Part shown: one piece after another, positions 12,056-23,827 of the stretch
Layout of the letters: each line of letters starts with the position of its first letter
Position numbering within the stretch: the first letter of the stretch is position 1
NCBI GenBank assembly: GCA_001972305.1
Contig: BDDD01000042.1
Location: forward strand, 69,880 to 133,879
Origin: Cephalotus follicularis
Taxonomy: Eukaryota; Streptophyta; Magnoliopsida; Oxalidales; Cephalotaceae
Length of the DNA stretch: 64,000 nucleotides
Direction of reading: 5' to 3'
Position numbers and translations under genes: made by a program
Notes under the pieces: model-generated
Told to the model about the DNA's origin: nothing
Seen by the model: the letters and a program-made list of their open reading frames with translations, nothing else
Databases searched by the model: none

Positions 12056-12289
12056 ATTAGAGGCCGACCATAAACAATGTGTAGCCACCCTCTTGCTCTC
12101 TTTTCTTCTTTAATTCAGTTTTTAGTTTATTTACAATATTCAGTAGCTAAACTCTGAAGGTTTTTGGGTTAGAACAAAGCCTATATTGTACTTTGAACTT
12201 ATGAAATCCTTGGCCAAGGTCGAGGTAGACAGGAAATTGGATTCCCGGAGAGTCTACCAAAGGTCCTAGTAATAATCATATATTTTAGC

Positions 12290-13700
12290 CATTGATGTAT
12301 TATCTAGGTTTGGCACGTATACTTACCCTAGACCTCAATCGGGGCCAAATATGACGAGAGATTATAGTACACGTGAACCGACGACTCAAAAAGTCTCGCG
12401 TTATGGTGGTGTGTAATAAATTATGAGAAAATTAATTAGATTAATTTTTCATTTGGATAATATTGCATATTAGTCATGAAGAATTTTAAATAGGTTTGTG
12501 ACTATTTAGAATGACTTAACCGAATCCTAGGGGTATTTCAGTAATTTATGAATACCACCAATTTTAACCAGGATTTTAAAGGGTCTCTACCCGATAATGA
12601 TTTCTTCATAAATATGTTGAACATATTTAGTCTTGGTGACAATTATAAAATCAAATATTTGTTAGGTGGATTTTGCGAATTGCGTCATCGTGAAATGGTG
12701 ACATATTCGCTTAATCTTATTTAATTAATATTCGAAGGGATATGTAGCATCACTTAAATGGGTAGGAATTATTTATATGATGTAATGGCTAAATTATTGG
12801 AGAATTGAAATGTGGCTTTGTTGCTTATTAGTTTTGTAACATTTGGTATATGAATAATACTAAATTGGACATGTGTCATAAGAGAATTATGAGTAGGACT
12901 CATAATTACTCTTATCTAGCAGGCCATAACACGAACGTGTTCAGCTTGTCTAAGCATCGACGCCTTTTGCGAAGGCGTCGACGCTTAGTGCCACAATTCC
13001 ACAACGCCACGACGCCACAGAAACGTGGGCATTCCATTTTCTCCCACTCTAGCCATTTTCTCCTTCATAGAGAATAAAGGGGAGCACATCGGCAGTATGC
13101 TGAGTGGTTTTCTTAGAGAAAACTGCATGAAAGAATGTGAGGTGGTGTCATGTGCGAGTGTATGACAATTACGTCAAAACAGGGAACAAAAGCGCTGGAG
13201 CTTAGACTTAGCGTTTTCACTCTGCAATCCCTTCACCGATTTTGTTCACCAAGCTTGAAGCTAACCTAGGGTGGATTGTAATTGACAACTCTTGTCAATT
13301 TCAATGCTCCATTTGTGAGCATAGTGAGTATATAGAAAAATAGAGTCTGTTTTTGAACAACAACGGCCATTGACATTTTGGAGCGTGGTGCTTGGAGCAG
13401 CAAGTTCTTGATCATTTGGAGAGATTAAAAGCTTGGAGATTCAGAGGCAATCTACCCAAGCTTGTACCGGCAAAGAAGAATGAGCCATTACGATTTGGTA
13501 TGTCCTGCTATCCTTCTCTTTGTTCTTAGTGCATCACAATTGCATGATTGTGTGATGCCAATTCAAGTATGAAATGATGTGGGTGTTCCTTGGACTTCTT
13601 CTTGCTGAAATCGGAACTATTATAGTAGTGGTGTAAAGGGTTTTAGCTTTCGCTGCCCAAACCAAAAAAATTAAAATTTGTCCCCTTAACACCCTGTGTC
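12290..13700 (+). repeat. LTR-like fragment F1 (forward)
   Basis: No ORF of note. Landmarks: GACGAGAGATTATAGTACACG (20-base part 12353-12372), the segment around 12495-12605 with AATGACTTAACCGAATCC and CTAGGGGTATTTCAGTAATT, a GTCGAC hairpin at 12951-12988, and a leader-like stretch to about 13500 ending in a donor-like TTTGGTATGT. About 300 bases are repeated in reverse at 14840-15130 (F2). Probably part of a Ty3-type LTR; lineage unknown. Confidence 0.55.
12951..12988. repeat. GTCGAC hairpin in F1
   Basis: TAAGCATCGACGCCTT and AAGGCGTCGACGCTTA face each other across five bases (TTGCG), giving a 16-bp stem with one mismatch. This is a hairpin made of two GCTT-arm palindromes. Confidence 0.85.
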
Positions 13701-13999
13701 CGTTTTCAGCTCTGGGAATGGATTAGCATTCACGACACTTTTGACCATGTGTGTTGAAGAAGATGAGAGACTTAAGCATGAAAAAAATTAAAAGTGCTCA
13801 TATGGTTACTCATGCAAAAAGAAACGCTAGAAATGGTAAAGGTGTTAGAAAATCGTTAGGGTTTCCGTCGATTTTGGACATAGGATGCTAGTGTGTATAA
13901 TTTTGATTTTTAAAACATCCAAGACTCCAATTCAAGAAACAACTAACATCCAAATACCAAAATCAATGTCCCAAAATCTCTGATTAATATTCAATTGAA

Positions 14000-15130
14000 C
14001 CAATTAACTAGTCAAGCATGTTAAGATTAAAACCGAATCCAATTCGGTTAGATCACAATGAATGGAATTCATACCATCGTTTAAAGGCTCCATCATCTTT
14101 GGCCACCTCCTTCACATGGCATGAACAACTCCTTAGCTCCAAGCTTTGCCGCCTCCAAGCTCATCCAAAATGCTTGGAAAGGTTTCATTTTGTTCCAAAC
14201 CGTGCGCCATATACAAGCTCTCGAGTGCACAAAAATTGCCATCAAGAAAGCTCACTTTTGCTATCGTTTTTGCACCACTAAAATTGCCATATTTGTGCAC
14301 AACACACATCCATAATTTTTTGCATAAAGGGCGCATAAAACCTACCCTATTTGTGTGCAACAACCAGCCACCAAAATGACTCCATTGCTCTTGGTTTTGC
14401 ACACCAAAATGCTTCCATCACTTTGCTCCAAAACTAAGACTTCTAAACCTAATATAGAAGTGAAAATAGGTCAAGCAAATTATCAATTCAATAACTTTCT
14501 CCACCCAAAATCACCAAAGGCTAATGGCAATACTAAACGAAGAGAAAGATGATAAAATATGAGGGAAAACTCCAAGTTTTCATCTCCTAGCTTCATGGCC
14601 GAACTTGGTATGTTCTTCTCTTCATTTTTTTCTTTCATGGCTGAAAAGCTTCAAAGGAGAAAGTGTTTTCTCTTCACTTCACATTTTTGGCTGAACCTTG
14701 TGTTAGGTTTTTCTCTTCATCTTCTTTACAAATTCGGCAACCATGAATCAATTGAATGAAGAGAATTCCAAATTAACTTGCTTCTCATCATCTTTCTTCA
14801 TGTGACATGTGTATGACACATGTCACTTGTCGATAATCGGGTGGGACTCGAAAGTCCGGATCAAAATAGGTAACAATGATAAATTATCGAAACGCCCCTA
14901 GAGCTCGGTGAAGTCATTTTAAATAGTCCTTGGACTATTTTAATTACCCAGGAATAATATCCAATATTATTTGGGTGTGAAAACCTAATTTTAAATTACT
15001 TTTCACATAAATGTCCATTTCTGATTCACTCGGTACTTTATCCTGTTGACGGTTACCGTGTACTATAATCCCTCGTCATCGTCGGCTTCGACCTTGGCTT
15101 AGGTGTGTCAAACCTAGTTTTTCCCAGTGA
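14000..15130 (-). repeat. LTR-like fragment F2 (reverse), inverted relative of F1
   Basis: The reverse complement of 14840-15130 aligns with 12300-12605 in the same order of blocks: the GACGAG..ATTATAGTACACG block, the AATGACTT..ACCGA block and the CTAGGGG..TTTC block, with moderate divergence. The rest (14000-14840) is gene-leader-like in reverse. Several small ORFs overlap here in all frames and none has a domain. Confidence 0.55.
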
Positions 15131-15989
15131 TTTTAAATCCGTAAACTCATTACAACTATCGATGGACTTTTCCTGGAAACCTAGTTTCCAGTCCCCGTAA
15201 CCTATGTGGGTATTTTTCAGTATGTAATGAATACAGATAGCATAAAGCCTATCACCATCACTACAAGTGTGACAATTCCATCTTATGTACTCTCTTACAT
15301 TCATACAAATTCAGTAAGGCCCAAATACCTCCTGTTTGTCAGCCTCGCGAGAGGACTGGGTAGGGCAGAGATCAAAGCCAAACCTCTTTTACATAATGTA
15401 GAGCAGTAGTTTAGGTCTAATGATTAGACATGTCCTCTAAGGTCTTGCTAGGCACTAAGTGCCTATACACTACCGCCACAGATAGGAATCGTTACTGATA
15501 CGGGATTATCGACCATCCAAATAGAATTCCTACAATGGGTCAAGGTCAGTGTACATGCTCCCAGCACGTACCCCGCATCAGCTTTAGGGTTCCTCCCAAG
15601 TGGCAATGAGATACTCCACCCTCCAACCCGCGGGAGCAAGCATAAAGCGAAAAGTCTAACCGGTTCACTTATGTCCTATATAAGTGAACCTTCGACTTGG
15701 AATGGTTTAGTCACAGGGAGTAAGGGAGTTGTTCTCATAGCCCCCAAGCTCGACATCCAACCCTTGATGTGACTGGACACCATATGTGTATGCAGACAAT
15801 AAATATAAACTGCTTCGATGATGTGATAAAACACATATGGCTTGCTAGTATAAAACAAAAGTATGCACATATGTCACATAAATGGAATAAGACTGTTTTA
15901 ACCCAAAGATAATAACGACTACATCCCGGCACCTAGTGGCTTGACGGGTCACCATCTCTAATGAAAGTTACTTGGATTTATCTTGAGTG
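15131..15989. other. Noncoding stretch between F2 and copia-A
   Basis: No ORF above 85 codons and no domain in either strand. It is AT-rich and resembles a retrotransposon untranslated region read in reverse. No LTR edges or target duplications seen. Confidence 0.35.
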
Positions 15990-17563
15990 TCATTGATCAT
16001 TTTATATAAATATTCCTAATAATACATGACAGCTTGACTCTGGTACTATCATTCATGTTGCAAATACCATGCAGGGTTTTATCAACCTAAGGAAACCGTT
16101 GGGAAGTGAACATAGCATCTACTATGGAAACTAGATACGTTCACAAGTTGAAGGAGTGGGAACTTTTCTTTTGGTTTTGAAAAGTGGATTTTCATTATAC
16201 CTTGAAAACACTTTTTATGTTCTATCGTTATCAAAAAATTTGGTATCTATTTCCAAATTGACTAGCTATGGTTTCAAATTTACTTTTGAGGATTGTGTTT
16301 TTAATGTTTTCAATAATAATTCCATTGTTGGCAATGAATCTTTGGTTGATAGTTTATACAAATTCCATTTAGACCCCATTTATGAATGTAGTCTTTCAAC
16401 TACAGAAACTGATGTTGGCACAAAGCATTGTATTATCAATGAACACTTCTCTAAATTGTGGCATAAGAGATTAAGACATACCTCTATTGACAAAATTGAA
16501 AGATTTTGTAAATGAGAGAGCCCTAAAAACTTTTGTTTTAATGATTTTGGCACTTGTACAAACTGCATTAAGGGTAAGCAGACTAATAAGTCCACTAAAG
16601 GTGACAAAAGGAGTTTAGAAATACTTGAGATCATACACACTGAGATCTGTGGACCATTTAATCCTCCTTGTCTGAATGGTCAGAGATATTTAATCTCATT
16701 CATTGATGATCATACTATATTCATGTATCTCTATCTTCTGTTTGATAAAGCAAAGTCACTAGATGCCTTTAAAAATTTTAAGACAGAGGTAGAAAGACAA
16801 AAGGAAACAATAATAAAAATCGTAAGATCAAAAAGATGTGGTGAATATTATGGAAGGTACGTAGAAAAGGGATAACTAAAGAGTCTATTTGCTACATTCC
16901 TTCAAAAATAAGACATTATTGGGAAATATACAATGCCAGGCACGCCACAACAAAATGGTGTAATTGAAAGAACGATCCGTACACTTATGGACATGATGAG
17001 GACCATGATTAGTAATTCTAATTGCCCTATAAGTTTATGGAGTGAAGCATTAAAAACTGCAGTGTATGTATTAAATGAGGTTCCATCCAAGGCTATCCCA
17101 AAGACACCTTTTGAATTATGGAATGGATGAAAAGCAAGTTTAATGCATTTACACATGTGGGGTTGTATGGGGTTGTCCAGTTGAATTTAGGGTTTATAAT
17201 CCTAACTTTAAGAAACTGGACTCAAGGAAAGTCAGTGAATATTTCTTTGGCTATGCAGTTAACTCAAGGGATTTAGATTTTACAGTCATTCGCATACTTC
17301 TAAAATTTTTGAAGCTAGAAATGCAAAATTTCTTGAGGATTTTGAATTCAATAGAAGTGACTTTTCTTGTAAAGTTGTATTTGAGGAAATTAAGGTTCCT
17401 ACTAAACAAGTTACAGATGGAAAGGGAAATGATTGCTTTTCAAAGAAACTTACCAAATTCAATGAAGAGCAACTAGTTGAAGTACATCCACCCCTTGAGG
17501 AATATGTCAATGTGGAGCCAGTTGCTCAAAATCCACAAGATGACATAGTTCCATTAAGAAGAT
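15990..17563 (+). pseudogene. pol: copia-A pol, protease to integrase
   Basis: Recognisable from LDSGTIIHVAN (protease catalytic D-S-G, about 16033-16066), through a gag-pre-integrase region (ENTFYVLSLSKNLVSISKL; LWHKRLRHTS, with the HHCC zinc histidines; NCIKGKQT), into the integrase core (HTEICGPF, ISFIDDHTIF) and the D35E Glu region TPQQNGVIERTI. Stops are frequent: TGA 16027-16029 at a tryptophan position, 16513, about 16873, 17128. The reading frame is lost near 16900 and again after 17130. The block ends at the X target duplication AAGAT (17559-17563). Confidence 0.88.
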
Positions 17564-17725
17564 TGTAACACCCCCGATCGGAGGCCAGGATGTCACACTA
17601 AACTAACTTACAGATTCATATAAAAATGTCTTAACTTTTTTAATTCATCAGTACATGGTGGTTCAAAAATTAAATCATCAAATCACTATGATACTCTTCA
17701 AAAAAAATAAAAAATATGTTTCTGT

Positions 17726-18785
17726 ATATATGCAATCAAAGGCAAATAAATAAAATAATTAAAGAGAGAGAGTAAGAGAGTTGCAAACACGGTTTTAGAG
17801 TGGTTCGGCTTAACTCTTGCCTACGTCCACTTTTCCCAAGGATCTCCTTGAGTTTTCACTAGTCTCCGAATAAATTTGCAGGCGCTATTCGGTGCACCGT
17901 TACACTTTGTTCGTGATTGACCTCAATCACTTACAATCTTTGGGTTCACTCCCCTATTACAATAAAGGTTTACAATAAAAGATTTGTGTTTGAAACTTAA
18001 CCTCTCAAAGGTTGGATTTTACAAAATAATAGCTCTCAAACTAATATGAACAAAGATAGGCTAAGGCACAAAAAGAACTTTGATATGAAGCTTTGATGAT
18101 CTTGGTTGCTCTTGTTGTGATTTGAATTGATTGATCTTTTGTATATTTGTTCTCTTGTATTCTTGTTGTGTTGTTATTCTTGTTCTCTTTTGAAATGTTG
18201 TGTTTATAGACGTTTTTGTCTTGAAAGATCCGTTGGTTGTGTCTTGGGGCTTGTTGCTTCAAAGACGGCGCATTAAAAAACTGCCAGAAATTGTCTCCAG
18301 TGCGCAAAGCGTCGACGGAGTTCTTCAAAGCATCGACGCTTATATGACCGTTGGAAGTTTGAATTTGAATCTTTGCTCTAAGTGCTGACGGTCTTGAATT
18401 TTGGGGTCGACGGTTTCCCTCAAAGCGCTGATGGTTTGTGTTGAGCATCGACGCTTTGGGCAATTTTGATTGGCCCAAAAGTTTCTGTTTTTAACCGCTG
18501 ATGTAGCCCTCTTAAGCGCTGGCACTTAGCCTCAAAGCGCTGACGCTTTCCTCAAAGAGTCGACGGCTTGGACAATTTCTCCTTTACTTGAAATGCTCCA
18601 TTTGTTGGCGCTTTGTACCCAGCTTTCGACGGTTTCCCAAAGCGTTGACGCTTACTTCCAAAGCGCTGTATCTGCAATTTTCTGGTTTGTTTTGCAACAT
18701 TCTTTCTTTACTTGCACAAAAAGAAACATTGTTAAAATATAATTATGTTATCATCAAAACTAGGGTTGAGACATAAATGTCAACA
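17726..18785 (-). repeat. Reverse SIRE-like solo LTR inside X
   Basis: The reverse complement begins TGTTGACATTTATGTCTCAA at 18785 and follows the SIRE-like LTR at 20800-22077 in block order: the TTTTGATGATAACAT start, then a TCAATCACGAAC block, then GGACGTAGGCAAGAGTTAA and AACCACTCTAAAACC. The flanks ACTGT (18786-18790) and TCTGT (17721-17725) may be the target duplication. The left edge is uncertain because the final LTR bases are diverged. Its palindromes have GCTT arms, unlike those of the full SIRE-like element. Confidence 0.75.
18305..18670. repeat. GTCGAC palindrome cluster 4 (SIRE-like solo LTR, GCTT arms)
   Basis: AAGCGTCGACGGAG, AAGCATCGACGCTT, AAGTGCTGACGG, GGGGTCGACGG, GAGCATCGACGCTTTGG, AAGCGCTGACGCTTTCC, GAGTCGACGGCTTGG and AAGCGTTGACGCTT. 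Many copies have TCGAC changed to CTGAC or TTGAC. Confidence 0.8.
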
Positions 18786-18973
18786 ACTGTTCATAACACC
18801 GGTCAACATATGATTAAAAAAACAACTTATTCAATTGACAGAATCAAACTCCTAAGTGATCCTCTGATATAGGGTAACTCTCTCATCACACTTGCCCCAG
18901 ATGCTCCTGATAACCTACAGCATGGAAAACAAAAATGCGGCTGAGCAAACCTCAGTGCAGATATAGTATAATA

Positions 18974-19100
18974 AAATAGTTTTTGAACAAAACAGTTTAT
19001 GAAATAGAACAGTTTACAAAACAGTTTACGAAGCAGAACAGTTTACAAAACAGAATAGTTTACGAAACAAAACAGTTTACGAAACAAAACAATACGAATC
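18974..19100. repeat. Short tandem array in X
   Basis: About seven degenerate copies of a 14-17 base unit, AGAACAGTTTAC / AAAACAGTTTACGA. The homologous part of Z (about 52980-53130) holds a similar array in reverse (TTTTGAAAATYG units), so array formation is a family trait. Confidence 0.7.
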
Positions 19101-20918
19101 TTTTACGAAAACAGAACAATTTATAAATAAACTAAATTTATGCAATTCAAATGGTGTTCATGTCAAACATATATATATATCGGTTCACAAACATTTATAA
19201 AGCATATATATGTTTTAGTTCATATCCGATTCAAAAATTTTCCAAACCAGTGTTTCATATTGAGCTATGCAATATGGTTTAAATACACACACATATATAT
19301 ATATATATGCAAGGGATCCTGCAGAATCCACATGCTCGACGGAACGACGTGTACGGCACTACAATCAATTCCAAAAATCCGAATCCGATCATAATTTATC
19401 ATAGGGCCGACCCATACGCCTCTATCCGAAATATCACACTCAGGTTAACAGGACATGTTCCCAAAACACCCGGGGACACGAGCTCTGCCGGGGATGACAC
19501 ACCAGCCAACAACCCTCCAAACCAAAACCGCCTAAGAAAAGCGTCGAGCACTAGGCTCCAAGCGTCTAAAACCCAAAAGCCCGACCTGAAACGCCAGGGC
19601 AGAGGACACGCGATACAACACAGTTTCCAAGGAAAGGGCTGAGGACTCAAAGAAAACTACTAGGAACCCAAAACGCCCTGTTTCACTTAAGCTTGGGGAA
19701 CCCACATGCGCCTCGTACGTGCTCACCCAAGCACCAAGTCCTACAAAAAGCCCGAGGAGCCAAACACTACAACTCCTCACCTCGGCTATAACAACAAAGC
19801 ACTTGGGCCTCAACATGAACTAGGCATCCGTGGATATCCAAGGAACCAAAATGCCCGAGGACACCAATGTCCGAGGACACACACACACCATGGTTCTAGG
19901 CAAACCTCACGTCCAAGGACTTCCATCTAACCTAATGGTCGGGCTTCTATTTCCTAGGACCAGGGTCATGCTCGACAATGACCATGATGGTCTGGCCTCC
20001 CGTCGGGGAAGCCTTTCGTGCACCTAGGTGACATTTAAGGTCAACAGAGCCCAACCACTATCTCCAAACGTATCATACATCCATGTCTTATCACGGGAGC
20101 TCGGGACTAAGGTCTAAACAACCTAAAACCACAAGCATCAACAAGGATAAAGATAAACAAATCGCCATATCATAAAAGAATAAACCTTATACACCAAAAT
20201 TCATCCAAGGGTTCATATACAAGATTGTTACAAAAGATTTCAACAACCCAAAAGCAAAACCCAAAAGATGTCCCAAATGCATGAAGGGAACTAGCTGAGA
20301 AGGCCAGGGGAGAAGTAAACTCCTCGGTCTACCTTGTAACGAGTCCTTAATGTGGTCCGACACGAGGAAGACTTCACCTGCTTCCTCAACTGCAAAACAA
20401 CAACCTGGGAGGGGATTAGTCCATAGACTAGTGGGAAAGGAAAGAAAGCATTCCTCAGTGCCAGGGGAGAACAAAGCCCTGAACAACAACGGCCATGCCC
20501 CAGCTGGGCTCACAAATCTAGCACAGCTCATCACCCGAGCATACTCAACAAGAATCAAAAGAATATTGGAGTATATAACTAAACAAAAGATAATAAAATC
20601 GATAATGTTGAGAACAATAAGGAGAGAAAAGTAAAGCAACTATCCAGACCAAATATCCCGAGGACCCAAATAAAGGATCTAGATTCCAAGGATCAAATTG
20701 ATCAGAGGAATACTGGTACCTGTCACCTTGCCCAAACCACGTTGACCTTTCACCTCAGCCATAAACCATACATCTACTGGCGCCGGATTTCATGGCAACT
20801 GTTGACGATTTAGTCTCAATCTTAGTTTTGATGATAACATATTTGCATTTGACAAGTTTACTTAATGTGCAAGAAATTACAAGTTCAAATACCAAAGCAA
20901 AATGCCATCTGCAGAAGA

Positions 20919-21443
20919 AGACATCGACTCTCAAGAATTGACATCGACGTCCGTACAAGAAGACATCGATCCCTTCCACAAAGACATCGACGTCTTTAGT
21001 GCAAGATCAAAATACAATGAAGACATCGTCCTTCCAGTTATGACATCGACGTCCGTACCGAAAGACATCGACTACTTTCAAAATGACATCGACGTCTTTA
21101 GTCCCAGAAGCTACTGTACGAAATTGCAATTGAAGACATCGATCCTATATACAAAGACATCGACGTCAGTACAAAAGACATCGACGCCTTTCAATAGACA
21201 TCGACGCCTTTCTAGAGCTACCTGCATTTTCCCAGAAAATACATCGACTCCCACAGAAGAAGTCGATGTGATGTTCAAAGAGTCAAATGCTGGAGATTTC
21301 CCAGAAAAGACATCGACTCCTTTAAAAAGATATCGACGTCTTTTTAAATGAACAAGACCCGGGAAACCTGGAACGGCTAGTACACGCACTACAACGGCTA
21401 TCAACTACAAAGACATCGACGCCTATTCTAAAGAAGCCGACGT
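20919..21443. repeat. GTCGAC palindrome cluster 5 (SIRE-like 5' LTR, densest block)
   Basis: More than fifteen copies of GACATCGAC/GTCGAC units in about 520 bases, e.g. AAAGACATCGACGTCTTT at about 20980-20998 and 21400-21430. Direct repeats and half-palindromes alternate. The cluster ends about 95 bases before the TATA-like sequence, within the probable U3. Confidence 0.9.
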
Positions 21444-21538
21444 CTTTATGTCAGCAGAAGACAAATTCAAAGATTGCAACTACACATTATTAAATCAAAA
21501 GCTTCCATGAATTTATGCAACGGCTACAAATCTATTGT

Positions 21539-21550
21539 GGCTATAAAAGG
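21539..21550 (+). promoter_or_regulatory. TATA-like box of the SIRE-like 5' LTR
   Basis: GGCTATAAAAGG downstream of the palindrome block; also present in the 3' LTR (about 26541-26552). Plausible LTR promoter from position and sequence only. Confidence 0.6.
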
Positions 21551-22079
21551 AAGATTGAAACCTCAGAAGAAGAACAACAATTTAGAATTATTCACATCAA
21601 TCACACAACATCAAGAAATTTCATATTCAAGTATTCTAGTGTGCAAAAAGCTCAAAGTGCTCCATAGTGTTCTAACAAGCTTCTAAGCTTTACTCTTTGA
21701 GAATATCTGAGTGTTTCATATTGAGAGCTGTATTTTTCATACCTACCTATTTGAGAGGTCATCTTGTAAACACTTTTATCAATACTTGTAAAAGAGGAGA
21801 ATCCTCTAAAGGCTTTGAGGTCAAGGTCTTGTGATTGAGGTCAATCACGAAGTTGTAAGGTGTAACGAATTGCTGCCTTAATCAATTCGAGATAGTGGAA
21901 ACTCAAGGAGCTCCCTTGGGAAAAGTGGACGTAGGCAAGAGTTAGATGAACCACTCTAAATTTTGGGGAAGGTTTTCTTTCCTTGACTCTTTATATTTAA
22001 AGTTTTTAAATTTCCGATATTTACTTCAATATTCAATTCACCCCCCCTCTTGTATATTGCACAAGTGTTTTATTTCAAT

Positions 22080-22090
22080 TGGTATCAGAG
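22080..22090 (+). other. Primer binding site of the SIRE-like element
   Basis: TGGTATCAGAG starts two bases after the LTR end, complementary to the initiator-Met tRNA 3' end. Confidence 0.9.
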
Positions 22091-22134
22091 AGGTTAATCT
22101 TATTTCTTAATTGTTAGAGATTACAAAGATCCTT

Positions 22135-22998
22135 ATGGAATTGAATATGTCAAACAAGGAAAGCATATCCATCTCAAAGCCTCCATTTTTTGATGGAAAC
22201 AACTATAGTCATTGGAAGGCAAAGATGACTATATTCATTCAAGCTCTTGACTTCAACCTTTGGGACATCATCATTGACGGCCCAGAACTTCCTCACATCA
22301 TCTCGCAAGAAGGTATCAAAACCCTCAAACCGAGAAGCTCATACACGGATGATGATCGAAAGAAGGTACAATTGAATGCCAAAGCTAAACATGTAATTAT
22401 ATGTGCTTTAAATTCAAATGAATTCAATAGAGTATCAACTTGTGTTGCCGCAAAAGAGATGTGGGATAGATTAGAGGTTACCTATGAAGGTACCAATCAA
22501 GTCAAGGACGTAAAAATAAACATGCTTGTAAGAGAATACGAAATGTTCTCCATGAAGGAAAACGAAAACATTTCCGGTATGTTTGTTAGATTTACAAATA
22601 TCATTAATTCCTTACAATCTTTGAATAAATGCTATACTAATAGTGAAATGGTGAGAAAGATACTTAGATGTCTACCGAAAAGTTGGATGCCCAAAGTTAC
22701 GGCCATAGAGGAAGCTAAAGACCTCAACACCTTGCCGCTTGAAGAACTTCTTGGATCACTCATGACACACGAAATGACCATAAAAAATCATGAGGATGAT
22801 GAAGAACAAGATAAAAAGAAGAAGAAAGTCAATGCATTTAAGTCCTCTACACCGGACTCAAGTGATGAAGAAAGTGACGATGAAATGGCTTTAATCACAA
22901 GAAGATTCAAGAAGTATCTAGCTAAGAAAAAGTTTGGGAACAAACATTTCAAAAAGACATTCCCATCAAAATCCGAAACAAAGAAGGAAGAATGTTAA
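22135..22998 (+). CDS. gag: SIRE-like gag
   Basis: 287 residues from ATG 22135; a second ATG at 22147 (MSNKES) is also possible. It is a Ty1/copia gag of the UBN2 type: PPFFDGNNYSHWKAKM near the N-terminus, CALNSNEFNRVSTC, KEMWDRLEVTYEGT, then LVREYEMF and an acidic, lysine-rich C-terminal third (DDEEQDKKKKKVNAFKSST). The expected zinc knuckle is absent because the frame stops at TAA 22996-22998, where the pol deletion joins RNase H sequence in another frame. If translated it could still form or join particles built by intact relatives. No internal stop. Confidence 0.88.
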   Translation: MELNMSNKESISISKPPFFDGNNYSHWKAKMTIFIQALDFNLWDIIIDGPELPHIISQEGIKTLKPRSSYTDDDRKKVQLNAKAKHVIICALNSNEFNRVSTCVAAKEMWDRLEVTYEGTNQVKDVKINMLVREYEMFSMKENENISGMFVRFTNIINSLQSLNKCYTNSEMVRKILRCLPKSWMPKVTAIEEAKDLNTLPLEELLGSLMTHEMTIKNHEDDEEQDKKKKKVNAFKSSTPDSSDEESDDEMALITRRFKKYLAKKKFGNKHFKKTFPSKSETKKEEC

Positions 22999-23242
22999 GG
23001 ATGTATCTATTAAGTGTGATAATACTAGTAGTATATGCCTTGCTAAGAACCCAGTCCATCATTCTAGGACAAAGCATATTGACATTAGATACCATTTCTT
23101 AAGAGAACACATAGAATGTGGTGACATCGTTTTAGAGTATATTCCCACCGAAAAACAAGTGGCGGATATTTTCACCAAACCCCTAGATGAGAATTCTTTT
23201 TCTAAGTTTAGAAGAGAATTAGATTTGTGTGAGCTTGAATGA
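22999..23242 (+). pseudogene. pol: SIRE-like RNase H C-terminal remnant
   Basis: The last approximately 80 residues of Ty1/copia pol: CDNTSSICLAKNP, HSRTKHIDIRYHFLRE, YIPTEKQVADIFTKPL, ending at TGA 23240-23242. It follows the gag stop directly in a different frame. This marks the right edge of a deletion that removed protease, integrase, RT and most of RNase H, several kilobases in intact relatives. Confidence 0.92.
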
Positions 23243-23344
23243 TGTTTGAATGATATGTTTGATCGAATGCATATTTGATATGATGATTGTTTTTTGGCTA
23301 TTGTTTTGTTTTTGCTTGATTTTTTTCAGTACTGTTTTATAAAA

Positions 23345-23614
23345 GAGTCGACTTCTTTTCTGGAAATTCTATGCTTTACAAAATAACGTCGACTTCTTTT
23401 CTGCAAAAAAAACTTATGGCTTCTGAAAATCACGTCGATCTTCTTTGAAAAACATCGATCTCTTTGAAACACGTCGACTTCTTTTTAAACACGTTGATGC
23501 TTTTCAAAACGCAGGGTTTTCTGTATCGATTTCTTCCGTTCATTTAAAGAACGTATCGACTTCTTTTGAATCACGTCGACGTCTTTTACTCAGAAATCGA
23601 CTACTTCATAAAAT
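23345..23614. repeat. GTCGAC repeat cluster 6 (SIRE-like internal region)
   Basis: Between pol and ORF3: AGAGTCGACTTCTTTTCT, AACGTCGACTTCTTTTCT, CACGTCGATCTTC, CACGTCGACTTC, CACGTCGACGTCTTT, AATCGTCGACC. Here the unit is a GTCGACTTCTTTT direct repeat rather than a full palindrome. It is the only cluster I see outside an LTR. Confidence 0.8.
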
Positions 23615-23827
23615 CGTCGACCTCATATTCATTTCTCATTTTAACCCTACTTCTGTGTTTTCGAAAATTTTCTTCTCTTTTTGTTTTCTGTCAAAAATCG
23701 TTCTATTTAGTCGTAAACATCCTCTGAATCCTTCTCCACCTACAAAAACCTTTTTTCGTCTACTCCAATCCATCTATTTGTGTCATTCTCAGTGACTTCT
23801 CCTTGTGCTCACCAACTGTTTGTGAAA

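Larger units (their letters stand above)
8591..12290 (+). mobile_element. Athila-like Ty3/gypsy remnant (3' half)
   Basis: RNase H, integrase, a long noncoding stretch, a polypurine-like tract and an LTR, in the order of Athila-lineage elements. The 5' half is missing because Tekay-1 sits at 8590. No env-like ORF is visible between integrase and LTR (10275-11456); that stretch is AT-rich and noncoding. The right boundary is approximate. Confidence 0.8.
11457..12290 (+). repeat. Athila-like LTR (approximate boundaries)
   Basis: Begins after the tract at about 11457 (TTTGTTTAGCA). It contains a TATA box (TATAAATAC, 12047-12055) followed by a transcribed-leader-like region, and GTCGAC palindromes upstream of the TATA box. 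The right end is not sharply defined because a different LTR-like sequence follows from about 12290. Confidence 0.6.
20800..22077 (+). repeat. SIRE-like 5' LTR
   Basis: TGTTGACGATTTAG start and TTTTATTTCA end. GTCGAC palindromes fill 20919-21443. A TATA-like GGCTATAAAAGG lies at about 21539-21550. A 149-codon frame (20902-21351) made of the palindromes is open in both LTR copies. Confidence 0.95.

Noticed and set aside
14018..14759. Small proteins of 60-90 codons
   Set aside because: Overlapping frames on both strands in LTR-like DNA; none has a recognisable domain or codon preference.
12290..15130. Single DNA transposon with long terminal inverted repeats
   Set aside because: The similar blocks are internal to LTR-like sequence, diverged, with no matching ends, target duplication or transposase.
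20902..21351. 149-codon ORF as a real gene
   Set aside because: It is composed of the palindromic repeat, lies upstream of the LTR TATA-like box, and the repeat unit lacks stops in several frames.
20919..21443. CRISPR-like array of regularly spaced repeats
   Set aside because: Plant retrotransposon LTR; spacers irregular, repeats short and degenerate, no cas genes.
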